Shown here: positions 22,253-29,970 of the stretch, piece by piece
Numbering within the stretch: the first letter of the stretch is position 1
Layout of the letters: every line of letters starts with the position of its first letter
Origin: Microbacterium sp. Root553
GTDB taxonomy: Bacteria > Actinomycetota > Actinomycetes > Actinomycetales > Microbacteriaceae
Assembly: GCF_001426995.1 (NCBI RefSeq)
Contig: NZ_LMFY01000001.1
Location: forward strand, 486,241-550,240
DNA length: 64,000 nucleotides
Reading direction: 5' to 3'
Made by a program: the position numbers and the translations under genes
The notes under the pieces: generated by a model
Told to the model about the DNA's origin: nothing
What the model saw: only the letters and a program-made list of their open reading frames with translations
Database searches by the model: none

Positions 22253-23632
22253 TCAGACCGAGATGCCGCGGTCCGCGAGGAACGAGATCGGGTTCGTGTA
22301 CTCCCCGTTGAGGTAGACCTCGAAGTGCAGGTGGCAGCCGACGGATGCTCCGGTGTTGCCCGCGTAGGCGATGACCTGGCCGGAGTTCACCCAGGCGCCG
22401 TTGCGGACGGCGAAGCCGCCGTCTCTGATGTGCGCGTAGCCCGAGGAGACTCCCCCGCCGTGCTGGATGCGGATGTAGTTGCCGTAATTGCCTCGGGGGC
22501 CGGCGTAATCGACGGTGCCGGACTGCGCGGCGTAGATCGCGGCCCCGCAGCCGTTCGCGAGGTCGACGCCGTAGTGCCAGCCGGAGCACGCCGCACAGGG
22601 CTTGGGACGCGGGCCGTATCCGGCGCTGCGGTGACCACCGTGCGGGCGGACCCAGCCGCCCGTTCCGGCGGTACCGCCTCCGCCACCGCCGCCGCCACCG
22701 CCGCCACCAGCACCGTTGTCGTTGCCCGCTGCAGCCTTGGCGGCCTCTTCGGCCTCGCGGCGCTTGCGCTCCTCCTCGGCGACGCGCACGCCCTCCTGGT
22801 AGCCGGCCACGGTGGTGGCCGTGGCGTCCTTCAGAGCGGCGAGCTGCGCCTGCATCGTGGCGAGGTTGGCCGACTGCTCGTCGAGTGCGGCCTGCGCGGC
22901 ATCCGCTGCGGCCTGTGCCTCGATCATCTTCTGCTCGGCGATCTTCTGCAGACGGTCGCGCTCGGTGCGGGCGACGTTGGCCTGATCGGTCAGCGACTGC
23001 GCGGAGTTGCGCGCGGCGACCGCGTTGTCGTGCACCGTCTGGTTGTACTGGTAGACCTTGTCCATCGTGCCGAGGCGCGAGAGCAGCTCGTCGGCGTTGT
23101 CGGCGGACCCGGCGAAGAAGAGCTCGAGCGCCGTGTCGTCGCCGCCGTTGCGGTACAGCTGGGCGGCGAGCTGTGCAGCCTTCTTGGTGGCGTCGTCGGC
23201 GATGACGGCCTGAGCGTCGGCCTGCGACTGCAGCTCCTCGGCGACGGCGATCGAGTCGAAGTACGCCAGCTGGGCGGTGTTGTACTCCTCGCCCGCGAGG
23301 ATGGCCTTGGCCTGCGCGTCGGCGACCCGCTGCGTGAGCGACTGGATGAGCCCCTCGATGCGCGTCACCTCCGCGGCCTTCGAGGACTGGTTGTTCATGG
23401 CGTTCTGCACGTCGTCCCAGCTGGGGTACGACGCGGCGTAGGCGGCGTTCACACCGGAGGTGACGCCGAATGCGCTGAGAGCGACGACGCTGAGCGCGCC
23501 GAGAGTCAGGGCACCGCGGCGGCTGACCGCGCCGTCCTTCCAGAAAGCGCGGCTCTCTGCGGGCGTGGGCGCGCAGCCGCAGTCGTCGGATGCCGCCGCA
23601 GCAGCATCCGTCGGAGAGTGCTTGTCGTTCAC
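22253..23632 (-). CDS. Tat-exported M23 family peptidoglycan endopeptidase with coiled coil
   Basis: Predicted cell-wall hydrolase, 459 aa. Residues 34-66 form a signal with twin arginine (VSRRGALTLGALSVVALSA) and an AYA cleavage site, suggesting Tat export; a Cys/Asp-rich 33-residue leader precedes it. A long coiled coil (about 70-290) resembles EnvC/RipA-like regulators. A Gly-rich linker (about 305-325) leads to the LytM/M23 domain with HYGVD (zinc ligands His and Asp) and HLHFEV (catalytic His and zinc His). All metal residues are present, so it should be active. The role inferred is cleavage of peptide cross-links at division or growth. Confidence 0.9.
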   Translation of the reverse strand: MNDKHSPTDAAAAASDDCGCAPTPAESRAFWKDGAVSRRGALTLGALSVVALSAFGVTSGVNAAYAASYPSWDDVQNAMNNQSSKAAEVTRIEGLIQSLTQRVADAQAKAILAGEEYNTAQLAYFDSIAVAEELQSQADAQAVIADDATKKAAQLAAQLYRNGGDDTALELFFAGSADNADELLSRLGTMDKVYQYNQTVHDNAVAARNSAQSLTDQANVARTERDRLQKIAEQKMIEAQAAADAAQAALDEQSANLATMQAQLAALKDATATTVAGYQEGVRVAEEERKRREAEEAAKAAAGNDNGAGGGGGGGGGGGGTAGTGGWVRPHGGHRSAGYGPRPKPCAACSGWHYGVDLANGCGAAIYAAQSGTVDYAGPRGNYGNYIRIQHGGGVSSGYAHIRDGGFAVRNGAWVNSGQVIAYAGNTGASVGCHLHFEVYLNGEYTNPISFLADRGISV

Positions 23633-23841
23633 ACGGCCCCTTCCGCCGGTTTCACAGATGCCACACTAACAACATCAGTCACATCCGCAACAGGTGGCGG
23701 GCGACATCAGCGGGCACAGCGATGACCCCATGTTCCTCCCGAACACGCCCGGGGGACAGCAGGCTCGCCCTCGATTCGCGTTTTGCTCGAATCTTCCCTT
23801 ATGCTTGAGCGTCGGCAAGGAAGTCCCCCGGGACAGACTTC

Positions 23842-23914
23842 GGCCCCATCGTTTAGCGGCCTAGGACGCCGCCCTTTCACGGCGGTAGCACGGGTTCGAA
23901 TCCCGTTGGGGTCA
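23842..23914 (+). tRNA. tRNA-Glu(UUC)
   Basis: 73-nt cloverleaf. Acceptor GGCCCCA pairs with TGGGGTC (one G-U), the anticodon stem CCGCC/GGCGG holds loop CTTTCAC with anticodon TTC, and the T-loop is GTTCGAATC. The discriminator is A. It is the first of three clustered tRNA genes. Confidence 0.97.
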
Positions 23915-23943
23915 CTCCTTCCGATACAATTGAAAACAAGTAT

Positions 23944-24017
23944 GGCCCTGTAGCGCAGTTGGTTAGCGTGCCGCCCTGTCACGGCGGAGGTCGCGGGTTC
24001 AAGTCCCGTCAGGGTCG
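23944..24017 (+). tRNA. tRNA-Asp(GUC)
   Basis: 74-nt cloverleaf. Acceptor GGCCCTG pairs with CAGGGTC, anticodon loop CTGTCAC carries GTC, T-loop GTTCAAGTC, discriminator G. It lies 29 nt after tRNA-Glu. Confidence 0.97.
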
Positions 24018-24086
24018 CTCTAAGCGATGGGCTCTTTTCTTCGAGAAGGGCCTTTCGTCTAGGTGCGGCAGGTTCGCCGGTCGCAC

Positions 24087-24159
24087 GGCTCTGTAGCTCA
24101 GTTGGTAGAGCGCACGACTGAAAATCGTGAGGTCACGGGATCGACGCCCGTCGGAGCCA
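24087..24159 (+). tRNA. tRNA-Phe(GAA), integration target
   Basis: 73-nt cloverleaf: acceptor GGCTCTG with CGGAGCC, anticodon loop CTGAAAA with GAA, discriminator A. The T-loop reads GATCGACGC rather than the common GTTCGAATC. From position 24116 onward its 3' part is repeated exactly at 34197-34242, so it is the attachment site of the integrated element; the gene itself remains complete. Confidence 0.96.
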
Positions 24160-24161
24160 CA
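24116..24161 (+). repeat. attL, left attachment repeat inside tRNA-Phe
   Basis: The 46-bp core from the anticodon stem to just past the tRNA 3' end is identical to 34197-34242. Imperfect similarity extends further right through a hairpin and the terminator to about 24222. Confidence 0.92.
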
Positions 24162-24162
24162 A

Positions 24163-24183
24163 GGCTGATCATTACAATCAGCC
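24163..24183 (+). other. Hairpin 3' of tRNA-Phe (left copy)
   Basis: A perfect 7-bp stem (ggctgat/atcagcc) with loop cattaca follows the tRNA. The right-hand copy (34242-34263 region) has ggtgat/gtcacc with the same loop, so paired changes preserve the stem. It may be a processing or attenuation structure. Confidence 0.6.
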
Positions 24184-24186
24184 CAG

Positions 24187-24224
24187 AAACCCTCGCCTAG
24201 CTTCTACATGGCGGGGGTTTTGCT
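24187..24224 (+). terminator. Terminator after the tRNA cluster (element-borne copy)
   Basis: Stem aaaccctcgcc/ggcgggggttt with one T-G wobble and a 12-nt loop, followed by a short T run. A near-identical copy lies at 34266-34302 beyond attR. Confidence 0.75.
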
Positions 24225-25343
24225 TTGCCCCGGTGACGGACTTGACCACATTTTGGCCACGCCTTCACTGGCTGCCTCATCGAGACGACCAGCAACGTGG
24301 TCAAGATCGTCGTCGAACAGGTCTGCATACACATCCAAGGTCATCGCGGCCGATGCGTGACCGAGCATCCGCTGCACAGCCTTGACGTTCGCCCCCGCGG
24401 AGATCGCGAGCGACGCGGCCGTGTGACGCAGATCATGCACTGTCACTGTAGGGAAGCCCGCATCACGCTCCTGGAGACGCTTGAGCGCCGGGAGAAACAC
24501 CCGTTTGCGGAAATTGCCGTTGCGCATCTCCAGACCGCGACTAGAGACGAAGAGAGACTCCTGAGGTTGCTTTCCTGCCGCTCGGGCGCGCAGCGGAGTC
24601 TCCAGGAACGCGGGGAAGGGCACAGAGCGGCGCTCGTGCGTCTTCGGTGTTCCGCGCACCAGCGTTCCGCGCACGTCGGTCAGAGCTTCCTTCACGTCGA
24701 CGCGCCTACGGGAAAAGTCGATCGACGAGACCTTTAGCGCAGCCATCTCTCCCCACCGGAGCCCGGTGTAGGCGAGGAAGGCGATGAGATCCGCGTGTCC
24801 ATCACACTCCCACGCGAGAGACGCCACCTGGTCGTGGGAAAGGTACCCACGGTCGGTCGCGCGCTTCCGCGGCATCTGCACACCATCGGTCGGGTCGCGA
24901 TTAATCCGACCATCCCTCACGGAGTACTTCATGAGGGCCGCGAGAACGAAGTAGATCTGGCGCACAGTCGACGGAGCCAAACCCTCTGCCAGAGTCGTGA
25001 TCCACGCCTGTACCTCGCCGTGACCGATCTCGACGAGCCGCCGGTTCCCCCACGTTGGCAGGATATGGCGATCGAGCGTGTATCTATACCCCGAGAGCGT
25101 GCTTGGCTTTATCTGCACTTGGCCGGCGATCCACTCCGCGGCGACGTCTGCGACACTCACCTTCGAGCGGGACGGATCGAGCCACTCCCCGCGCATCTTC
25201 GACACCTCGACCGTTGCGAGGTAGTTGTCCGCCTCGCGCTTCGTGGTGAAGCCCCGCTTCGTCGTCTGCGTCCGGTCAGGACGCCGATACCTCACCCGAT
25301 ATCGCTTTCCCCGCGCCGTCTCGTACGATTCCACTGATCCCAT
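24204..25343 (-). CDS. int: Tyrosine-type site-specific integrase
   Basis: Catalyses integration and excision of the element at tRNA-Phe; 379 aa. The N-terminus (about 1-50) fits an AP2-like arm-binding domain, followed by a SAM-like core-binding domain (about 65-160). The catalytic domain has the first Arg in TGLRWGEMAAL, the HxxR box HDLRHTAASLA, then LGHASAAMTLDVYADLF with His and the nucleophilic Tyr. The ATG at 25341-25343 has GGAGG 5 nt upstream, so a longer frame was rejected. Its 3' end lies 45 nt from the tRNA, the usual position for elements integrating into tRNA 3' ends. Confidence 0.95.
   Translation of the reverse strand: MGSVESYETARGKRYRVRYRRPDRTQTTKRGFTTKREADNYLATVEVSKMRGEWLDPSRSKVSVADVAAEWIAGQVQIKPSTLSGYRYTLDRHILPTWGNRRLVEIGHGEVQAWITTLAEGLAPSTVRQIYFVLAALMKYSVRDGRINRDPTDGVQMPRKRATDRGYLSHDQVASLAWECDGHADLIAFLAYTGLRWGEMAALKVSSIDFSRRRVDVKEALTDVRGTLVRGTPKTHERRSVPFPAFLETPLRARAAGKQPQESLFVSSRGLEMRNGNFRKRVFLPALKRLQERDAGFPTVTVHDLRHTAASLAISAGANVKAVQRMLGHASAAMTLDVYADLFDDDLDHVAGRLDEAASEGVAKMWSSPSPGQSKTPAM
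24242..24260 (+). repeat. Candidate integrase/excisionase arm site, left
   Basis: ttgaccacattttggccac matches 16 of 19 positions with 34074-34092 near the right end, in the same orientation. A pair of TTGACCAC-like half-sites in each suggests protein binding near both ends; this is inference. Confidence 0.4.
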
Positions 25344-25590
25344 GACGACCTCCACTCCAAGAGGATCACGAACCACCGACGCTCACGCGCTCGATACATT
25401 CACCCGCTACGGACGCCACACCGCCACATCGTTGCAACCGCGGGCAGGATAGGGCGCTACTCAATCGCTACACCCCTCACACACTTCTCGCTCTCGACGT
25501 CAGAAGCCAGAAGCCAGAAGCCAGAAGCCAGAAGCCAGAAGCCAGAAGCCATCCTGGCCTTGTCACCTAGAGCCTGCTCGTGGCTGAAAC
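25344..25590. other. Non-coding gap between integrase and IS3 with a 7-mer tandem repeat
   Basis: The first ~100 nt are the integrase upstream region. The remainder holds the heptamer array at 25501-25550 and the left flank of the insertion sequence. No convincing gene is seen on either strand. Confidence 0.6.
25501..25550. repeat. Tandem heptamer array (7 x CAGAAGC)
   Basis: Seven exact consecutive copies of cagaagc plus one extra c. There is no spacer, so this is a simple microsatellite rather than a CRISPR. It lies about 40 bp left of the insertion sequence. Confidence 0.95.
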
Positions 25591-25591
25591 G

Positions 25592-25615
25592 GGACTGCTG
25601 ACGGTTCAGTTGACT
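25592..25615 (+). repeat. IS3 left inverted repeat
   Basis: Pairs with 26827-26850 on the opposite strand, 22/24 identical. Confidence 0.85.
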
Positions 25616-25632
25616 CGTCTTGTTTGGGGTTG

Positions 25633-26502
25633 TCAGGCCGCGTGAGCGGCCTCTGAGTTGATTATCTCGAACTCGATGGGGGTGAGCCGCCCGAGCCTGC
25701 GTTGGCGCCTGCGGCGGTGGTAGGTCCGCTCGATCCAGGTCACGATTTCGAGGCGGAGTTCCTGCCGCGAATGCCACCTCTTCTTGTTGAGCACGTTCTT
25801 CTGCAGTAGCGAGAAGAACGACTCCATCGCGGCGTTGTCCGCGCATGCTCCGACCCTGCCCATCGACCCAATGATCCCGACTTCTCGGAGCAGCTCGACG
25901 AACTTCCGCGACCGGAACTGCGACCCACGATCCGAGTGCAGCGTCGTCCCGACCGGGTCACGGAGCGCAACGGCGTTGCGGAGCGCCGCGACAGCGAGAT
26001 TCGCGGTCATCCGCGAGTCGAGCGAGTAGCCGACGATCCGATTTGAATGGACGTCTTTGATCGCGCAAAGATACAGCTTGCCCTCATCAGTCCAATGCTC
26101 GGTGATATCGGTCAGCCACAACTGATCCGGCCGGGTCGCGGTGAAATCACGAAGCACGAGATCGTCATGCACGGGAGGCCCGGCCTTGCGGTTCAGGCCG
26201 CGTTTCTTCGAGAACACCGACCACAGGCGCTGCTCGGAGCACAGCCGCCACACGCGCCGCTCCGACGCCCTCAGACCGGTCTCGGCTTCGATCTCGTCGG
26301 AGATGAACCGATACCCGAACGCCGGTTCGTCTCGGTGCAGATCGACGGCCGCATTGGTGAGGTGGGCGTTGTCCCAGTCCCGTTGCGCGACCGGGTCGGC
26401 GCGCCATTTGAAGAACGCTTGCTTGCTGAAACCCAGCATCCGGCAGGTCACCGCGATCGGAATCCGATCAGCGGCCAACTCGTGGACCAGCGGGAACATC
26501 AT
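25633..26502 (-). CDS. IS3 transposase OrfB (DDE integrase domain)
   Basis: Catalytic subunit of the transposase, 289 aa. An N-terminal HTH_21 region precedes the rve integrase core with the DDE triad: D in LWLTDITEHW, D in LHSDRGSQFRS, E in NAAMESFFSLLQ, and the downstream KKRWHSRQELRLEI segment typical of IS3. All catalytic residues are intact, so the element may be active. Its ATG overlaps the orfA stop (ATGA), suggesting reinitiation or frameshift fusion to OrfAB. Confidence 0.94.
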   Translation of the reverse strand: MMFPLVHELAADRIPIAVTCRMLGFSKQAFFKWRADPVAQRDWDNAHLTNAAVDLHRDEPAFGYRFISDEIEAETGLRASERRVWRLCSEQRLWSVFSKKRGLNRKAGPPVHDDLVLRDFTATRPDQLWLTDITEHWTDEGKLYLCAIKDVHSNRIVGYSLDSRMTANLAVAALRNAVALRDPVGTTLHSDRGSQFRSRKFVELLREVGIIGSMGRVGACADNAAMESFFSLLQKNVLNKKRWHSRQELRLEIVTWIERTYHRRRRQRRLGRLTPIEFEIINSEAAHAA

Positions 26503-26792
26503 TTGGGGAGTGACGCCTGCGACAGATACGCGGCCGCACGGCGCAGGATCTCATTCTCCTGCTCGAGCAACCGAATGCGTTTGCGCGCCTCCCGCAACTC
26601 GGCCGCGTCGGCCTGAGTCACGCCGGGCTTGATGCCGTCTTCGACGTCCGCGATCTTGAGCCACCGTTGCAGGCACGACTCCGAGACACCGAAGTCCTTC
26701 GCGATCCGGCTGATCGGGGCTTCACCCCGCCGCGCGACCGCGACGACATCGTTTCGTAACTCCTTGGGGAATGCTTTGGGCACGTTGACCAT
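26499..26792 (-). CDS. IS3 transposase OrfA (HTH_Tnp_1)
   Basis: DNA-binding component of the transposase, 97 aa. A helix-turn-helix (APISRIAKDFGVSESCLQRW, about 25-45) is followed by a leucine zipper (RKRIRLLEQENEILRRAAAYL, about 70-90), the usual OrfA layout. A classical A6G slippery sequence is not obvious at the junction; the end reads CCCCAAATGATG. It ends just inside the right inverted repeat's downstream side. Confidence 0.93.
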   Translation of the reverse strand: MVNVPKAFPKELRNDVVAVARRGEAPISRIAKDFGVSESCLQRWLKIADVEDGIKPGVTQADAAELREARKRIRLLEQENEILRRAAAYLSQASLPK

Positions 26793-26826
26793 CCTCCCGT
26801 GAGAACCAAAATCCTCACAGCGTTGG

Positions 26827-26850
26827 AGTCAACCAAACCGTCAGCAGTCC
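26827..26850 (-). repeat. IS3 right inverted repeat
   Basis: Reverse complement matches 25592-25615 at 22 of 24 positions. Confidence 0.85.
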
Positions 26851-26948
26851 CCATCGACCGATAGGCCAACTCAGGCAGGCAGTCGCCATCTTTGGCGCGT
26901 CCTCACCACTCGGGATGTCAAGTTACTTCATCCGGTCCGCGGATGTCG

Positions 26949-29129
26949 TCATTCTTCGCCGATATTCGTCATGATTCGGTCCCCGAGAAACGAGGCGAGA
27001 GTTCTCGCGTATGTGCCGCTTACGTGGTTAGAGTCCGCGTACACAATGACATCTCCGATGACGGCGAAGCAGTCGGTTGAATCACAGAAGAAATCAGTCA
27101 TGTCAACTAGGGGTAGATTGCTCGCGGCAGTTGCCGCGGTGAATTCGTCGGACGAGACTGCCGTGGAACGGTCAAGCGCGCACGGCGCTTTGACGTCATG
27201 CGTCATATCCAGACAACGCGGAATATTGACCTGCGATGTTGAGGGAACATCCCGAATGAAAAGGACCTCCTTGTCCGATGCACGCAGGCGTTCCCATGTT
27301 TCCGAAATCATCGCGGCCGAGAGCGAAACTTCCCCGGTGACAGCGTGGTCGTAGCTGCTCGAAAAACTCGAAAAGGCAACGACTCCGATGTCTTCGCGTG
27401 ATTCGATTTCATCGAGAACACGTTTAGACCAGGTGGCGCATTCCTCGCGTTTCCACTCTTCACGCCCGGGTACCGCGAAAGGCACATCGGTCACGCCAGG
27501 ACACCCCACTCGCAGGTAGGTGACAACTCTCCAGCCTCTCTCCGCGAAATACGAATCGAAGGCAGGTACGAGCGCCGCCGCGTGAGAGTCCCCGACGAGA
27601 GCAATCGTCTGGTCGAATCCGCTCGTCGCACCGTATTCACAGCTTCTCCACTCCTCACCAGGTTCAGCGACGCACCAATTCGGATCTAAATCGGTGGCCG
27701 CGAAGCGGGTGTTGATCCGATCGGTGACCGCGAAAGGGTCTCCGCATTGAGCTTGGGGCGCCAATGCGCTTGCGCCGAAACATGGGGACTCATCGGCCAG
27801 CTGCGTCTGCACCCACTGTCGAGCATCAAACGTTCGAGCGTCGATCATCCTCGTTCCGGCGAAAGCAATTGCCACGACGACGATGGCGCCGATCAGCGCA
27901 AGGAGGTACGACGGCCACCGCCGCACCGCCCACCATCGTGCGGTGCGAACCGGGTCCTCCACCAGAACTTTCGTCACGCAGCCGAGGGCAACACTGATGA
28001 GTCCGATCGCGAGCGCCCCCAAGAGGCCAAAAGCCTCCCCGAAAACGAAGGGGTACAAGACAATCAGGGGCCAATGCCAGAGGTAGATCGCGTACGACCA
28101 GTCGCCGATTCGCTGGACAGGCCCAACGCTATAAATCTTTCGGGTAAAAGATCTTGTGCTGACGCTTCCCGCACCGCCGATGATCAGGAGCGCCCCGGCC
28201 ACCGGAAGCAGGGCGATCGCCCCCGGAAACGGGGACGCATCTGAGAAAGAGATGGCGGACCAGGCGATGAGCGCCACCCCAGCCCACGCAGCCACCTCCC
28301 CAAAAAGCGCCCGTCGTGCCGTTGAATTAGCGTCCCGCCGTGGCGAGGAGATGTGCAGAGAGAGGATCGCGAGCAATGCACCGGCAGCGAACTCCCAGGC
28401 GCGCGTGAAAGTGCTGAAGTAGGCGAGCGGCTTGGCATAACCCGTCAGGTAGATAGAGTAGGCGAGCGAGCCCAAAAATACCGCGAGGAGGACTATCGAT
28501 ACGGTGGTTCGCACCTGGGGCCAGGCTGTTGGAGGAGTCGAGCGTCGTACCCTCAGACGCACGATTGCGATAGCGGCCACAAGCAGCAGAGGCCAGATGA
28601 GATAGAACTGCTCCTCGACCGACAACGACCAGTAGTGTTGCACGAGAGAGGTCGGGCTGTCTGCGCCGAGATAGTCGACGGAATCTATTGCAAGCGCCCA
28701 GTTCACGACATAGAGAGCACTCGCCGCAATCTGCTGCAAATTGCTCCGCAGAAATGTGTCCGGCAACCACACGAAAGCTGCGACGACGCAGACGAAGAGC
28801 ACGAGCAGTGACGCCGGTAGCAATCGACGGATTCGCCGCGCCCAGAAGCGCGTCACTGATACTGTTCCTCTCGTCCGGACTTCGGCGAGGAGGTGCGCGG
28901 TGATGAGGAAACCTGAGATTACGAAGAATACGTCGACGCCGACGTAGCCTCCTGGCAGAGCGCTGGGCCACAGGTGCCAGAGGACGACGAGCAGAACTGC
29001 AACTGCACGGAGTGCTTGAATCTCCGATCGGAATTCGCGGCTCGTGCTCGGAGAGCCGTCGCGCTTTGGTGCTGTGGCGTCTGAGTTGACAGCTGTACCG
29101 GCTTGACCCTTGCTAGTTGTCACGTTCAT
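26949..29129 (-). CDS. OafA/YrhL-type acyltransferase with C-terminal SGNH domain
   Basis: Integral membrane O-acyltransferase of 726 aa, predicted to acetylate a cell-surface glycan or lipid. The N-terminal acyltransferase-3 domain (about 30-380) has about ten membrane segments and the family features RSEIQALRAVAVLLVVLWHL and YVGVDVFFVISGFLI. The C-terminal SGNH hydrolase-like domain shows the serine block ALVGDSHAAAL and the terminal DSNHVS with the Asp/His pair. It is cargo of the tRNA-Phe element and less GC-rich than chromosomal neighbours. The ATG at 29127-29129 is used; a GTG at 29190-29192 preceded by GGGGGAAG is possible. Confidence 0.9.
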   Translation of the reverse strand: MNVTTSKGQAGTAVNSDATAPKRDGSPSTSREFRSEIQALRAVAVLLVVLWHLWPSALPGGYVGVDVFFVISGFLITAHLLAEVRTRGTVSVTRFWARRIRRLLPASLLVLFVCVVAAFVWLPDTFLRSNLQQIAASALYVVNWALAIDSVDYLGADSPTSLVQHYWSLSVEEQFYLIWPLLLVAAIAIVRLRVRRSTPPTAWPQVRTTVSIVLLAVFLGSLAYSIYLTGYAKPLAYFSTFTRAWEFAAGALLAILSLHISSPRRDANSTARRALFGEVAAWAGVALIAWSAISFSDASPFPGAIALLPVAGALLIIGGAGSVSTRSFTRKIYSVGPVQRIGDWSYAIYLWHWPLIVLYPFVFGEAFGLLGALAIGLISVALGCVTKVLVEDPVRTARWWAVRRWPSYLLALIGAIVVVAIAFAGTRMIDARTFDARQWVQTQLADESPCFGASALAPQAQCGDPFAVTDRINTRFAATDLDPNWCVAEPGEEWRSCEYGATSGFDQTIALVGDSHAAALVPAFDSYFAERGWRVVTYLRVGCPGVTDVPFAVPGREEWKREECATWSKRVLDEIESREDIGVVAFSSFSSSYDHAVTGEVSLSAAMISETWERLRASDKEVLFIRDVPSTSQVNIPRCLDMTHDVKAPCALDRSTAVSSDEFTAATAASNLPLVDMTDFFCDSTDCFAVIGDVIVYADSNHVSGTYARTLASFLGDRIMTNIGEE

Positions 29130-29703
29130 CTTTCGTACCTGGTTTCGCAACGCTGGTCGACGACCGGCATCTTGGTATTCTTGCACGCGCACGGTCTTCC
29201 CCCGGCGTTATAGCTCGCACACGCGATGTCGTCAGCTCAGGCCAGCGGCTCCGCCACGTAATGCTGGAGGCGTTCCATGATGGCGAGGTCGAAGTCGGCT
29301 GCGTCCTCGAAATCTTGAAGAGTGATTCGCCCTGGGTTTCGTCCCGACTTTTCTATCTGTAAGAGTTGGAATGATGTCGAGAATCTATCCAACCGAGTTC
29401 CGGGAACGCGCCCTGAGGCTGCTGGCCGAGGTCCGCGCTGATCACCCGTCCGATTGGGCGGCGTTCTCGTGGAGGCCTTCATAGTTGGAGGCTAACGGCG
29501 CGGTGGGCGACCGCAGCTGGTTCGTTTGACTGAGTTCCGGTATGACGGTCAGCGACCGTGACTCTGCGGCCGTGCGGGTGCACCGCTGCGGTGCTTTCGT
29601 TCCGAGCGCCGGCAGAGTCGGTGGGGCGATCGCGCGCATAGGTTGACCCGGCGCAGTGTCGGAGGCGCGGCGAATGCTGGAGAGGTAGGCGGAAGGGGAT
29701 CTC
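29130..29703. other. Degraded intergenic stretch in the element
   Basis: Contains the truncated transposase fragment at 29371-29484. On the other strand at 29237-29350 is a short run of protein-like sequence ending LQHYVAEPLA that I cannot assign. The remainder before the antitoxin shows no gene. It looks like scar tissue from earlier insertions. Confidence 0.6.
29371..29484 (+). pseudogene. Truncated IS3-type OrfA fragment
   Basis: A 37-residue frame starting MMSRIYPTEFRERALRLLAE then RADHPSDWAAF, which is the N-terminus of a different IS3-family OrfA (HTH_Tnp_1). It runs into an unrelated ending and a stop before the helix-turn-helix completes. It has a GAGTTGG upstream and no inverted repeat partner, so it is a remnant. 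Confidence 0.7.
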
Positions 29704-29970
29704 ATGGCTAAGACGGCAGTCGCTCCCGAGATCGTGGATTTCGACCCGATGGTCTACGACATCATGCGCGAGACCGCGACCGAGTTGCGTGGCGAGTGCA
29801 TCTGGCTCTCGGACCACGCTGACACGGCCGCCGAGCGCGAGGAGGCCACGGCCGCGCACATCGCCCTGTGGCAGGACGTGAACAGCGTGCGCGGTTCGGA
29901 CCTGGCGACGATCAAGGCGAAGACCGACGAGTACCGGTCACGTCTGCGCCATTTACGCGCGACTGCGTGA
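29704..29970 (+). CDS. Antitoxin-like protein preceding zeta toxin
   Basis: An 88-residue acidic, helical protein (MAKTAVAPEIVDFDPMVYDI...) of the kind placed directly before zeta-toxin genes in actinobacteria. A strong GGAAGGGGA site lies just upstream. The stop overlaps the toxin GTG start by 4 nt (GTGA), the classic antitoxin-toxin coupling. I assign the role from position and size; it is not an obvious epsilon homolog by motif. It remains intact although the toxin frame is broken. Confidence 0.7.
   Translation: MAKTAVAPEIVDFDPMVYDIMRETATELRGECIWLSDHADTAAEREEATAAHIALWQDVNSVRGSDLATIKAKTDEYRSRLRHLRATA

Larger units (their letters stand above)
25591..26851 (-). mobile_element. IS3 family insertion sequence
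   Basis: About 1.26 kb with terminal inverted repeats at 25592-25615 and 26827-26850 that match at 22 of 24 positions (beginning ggactgctgacggtt). It contains orfA and orfB transposase genes. No obvious 3-4 bp target duplication flanks it, suggesting either an old insertion or rearranged flanks. Confidence 0.9.

Noticed and set aside
23633..23841. Riboswitch or leader between the M23 gene and the tRNA cluster
   Set aside because: No stable conserved structure or motif could be recognised by eye.
25501..25550. CRISPR-like array
   Set aside because: Consecutive 7-bp units without spacers; no cas genes in the window.
25580..26860. Target-site duplication of the IS3 element
   Set aside because: Flanking bases on both sides show no convincing 3-4 bp repeat.
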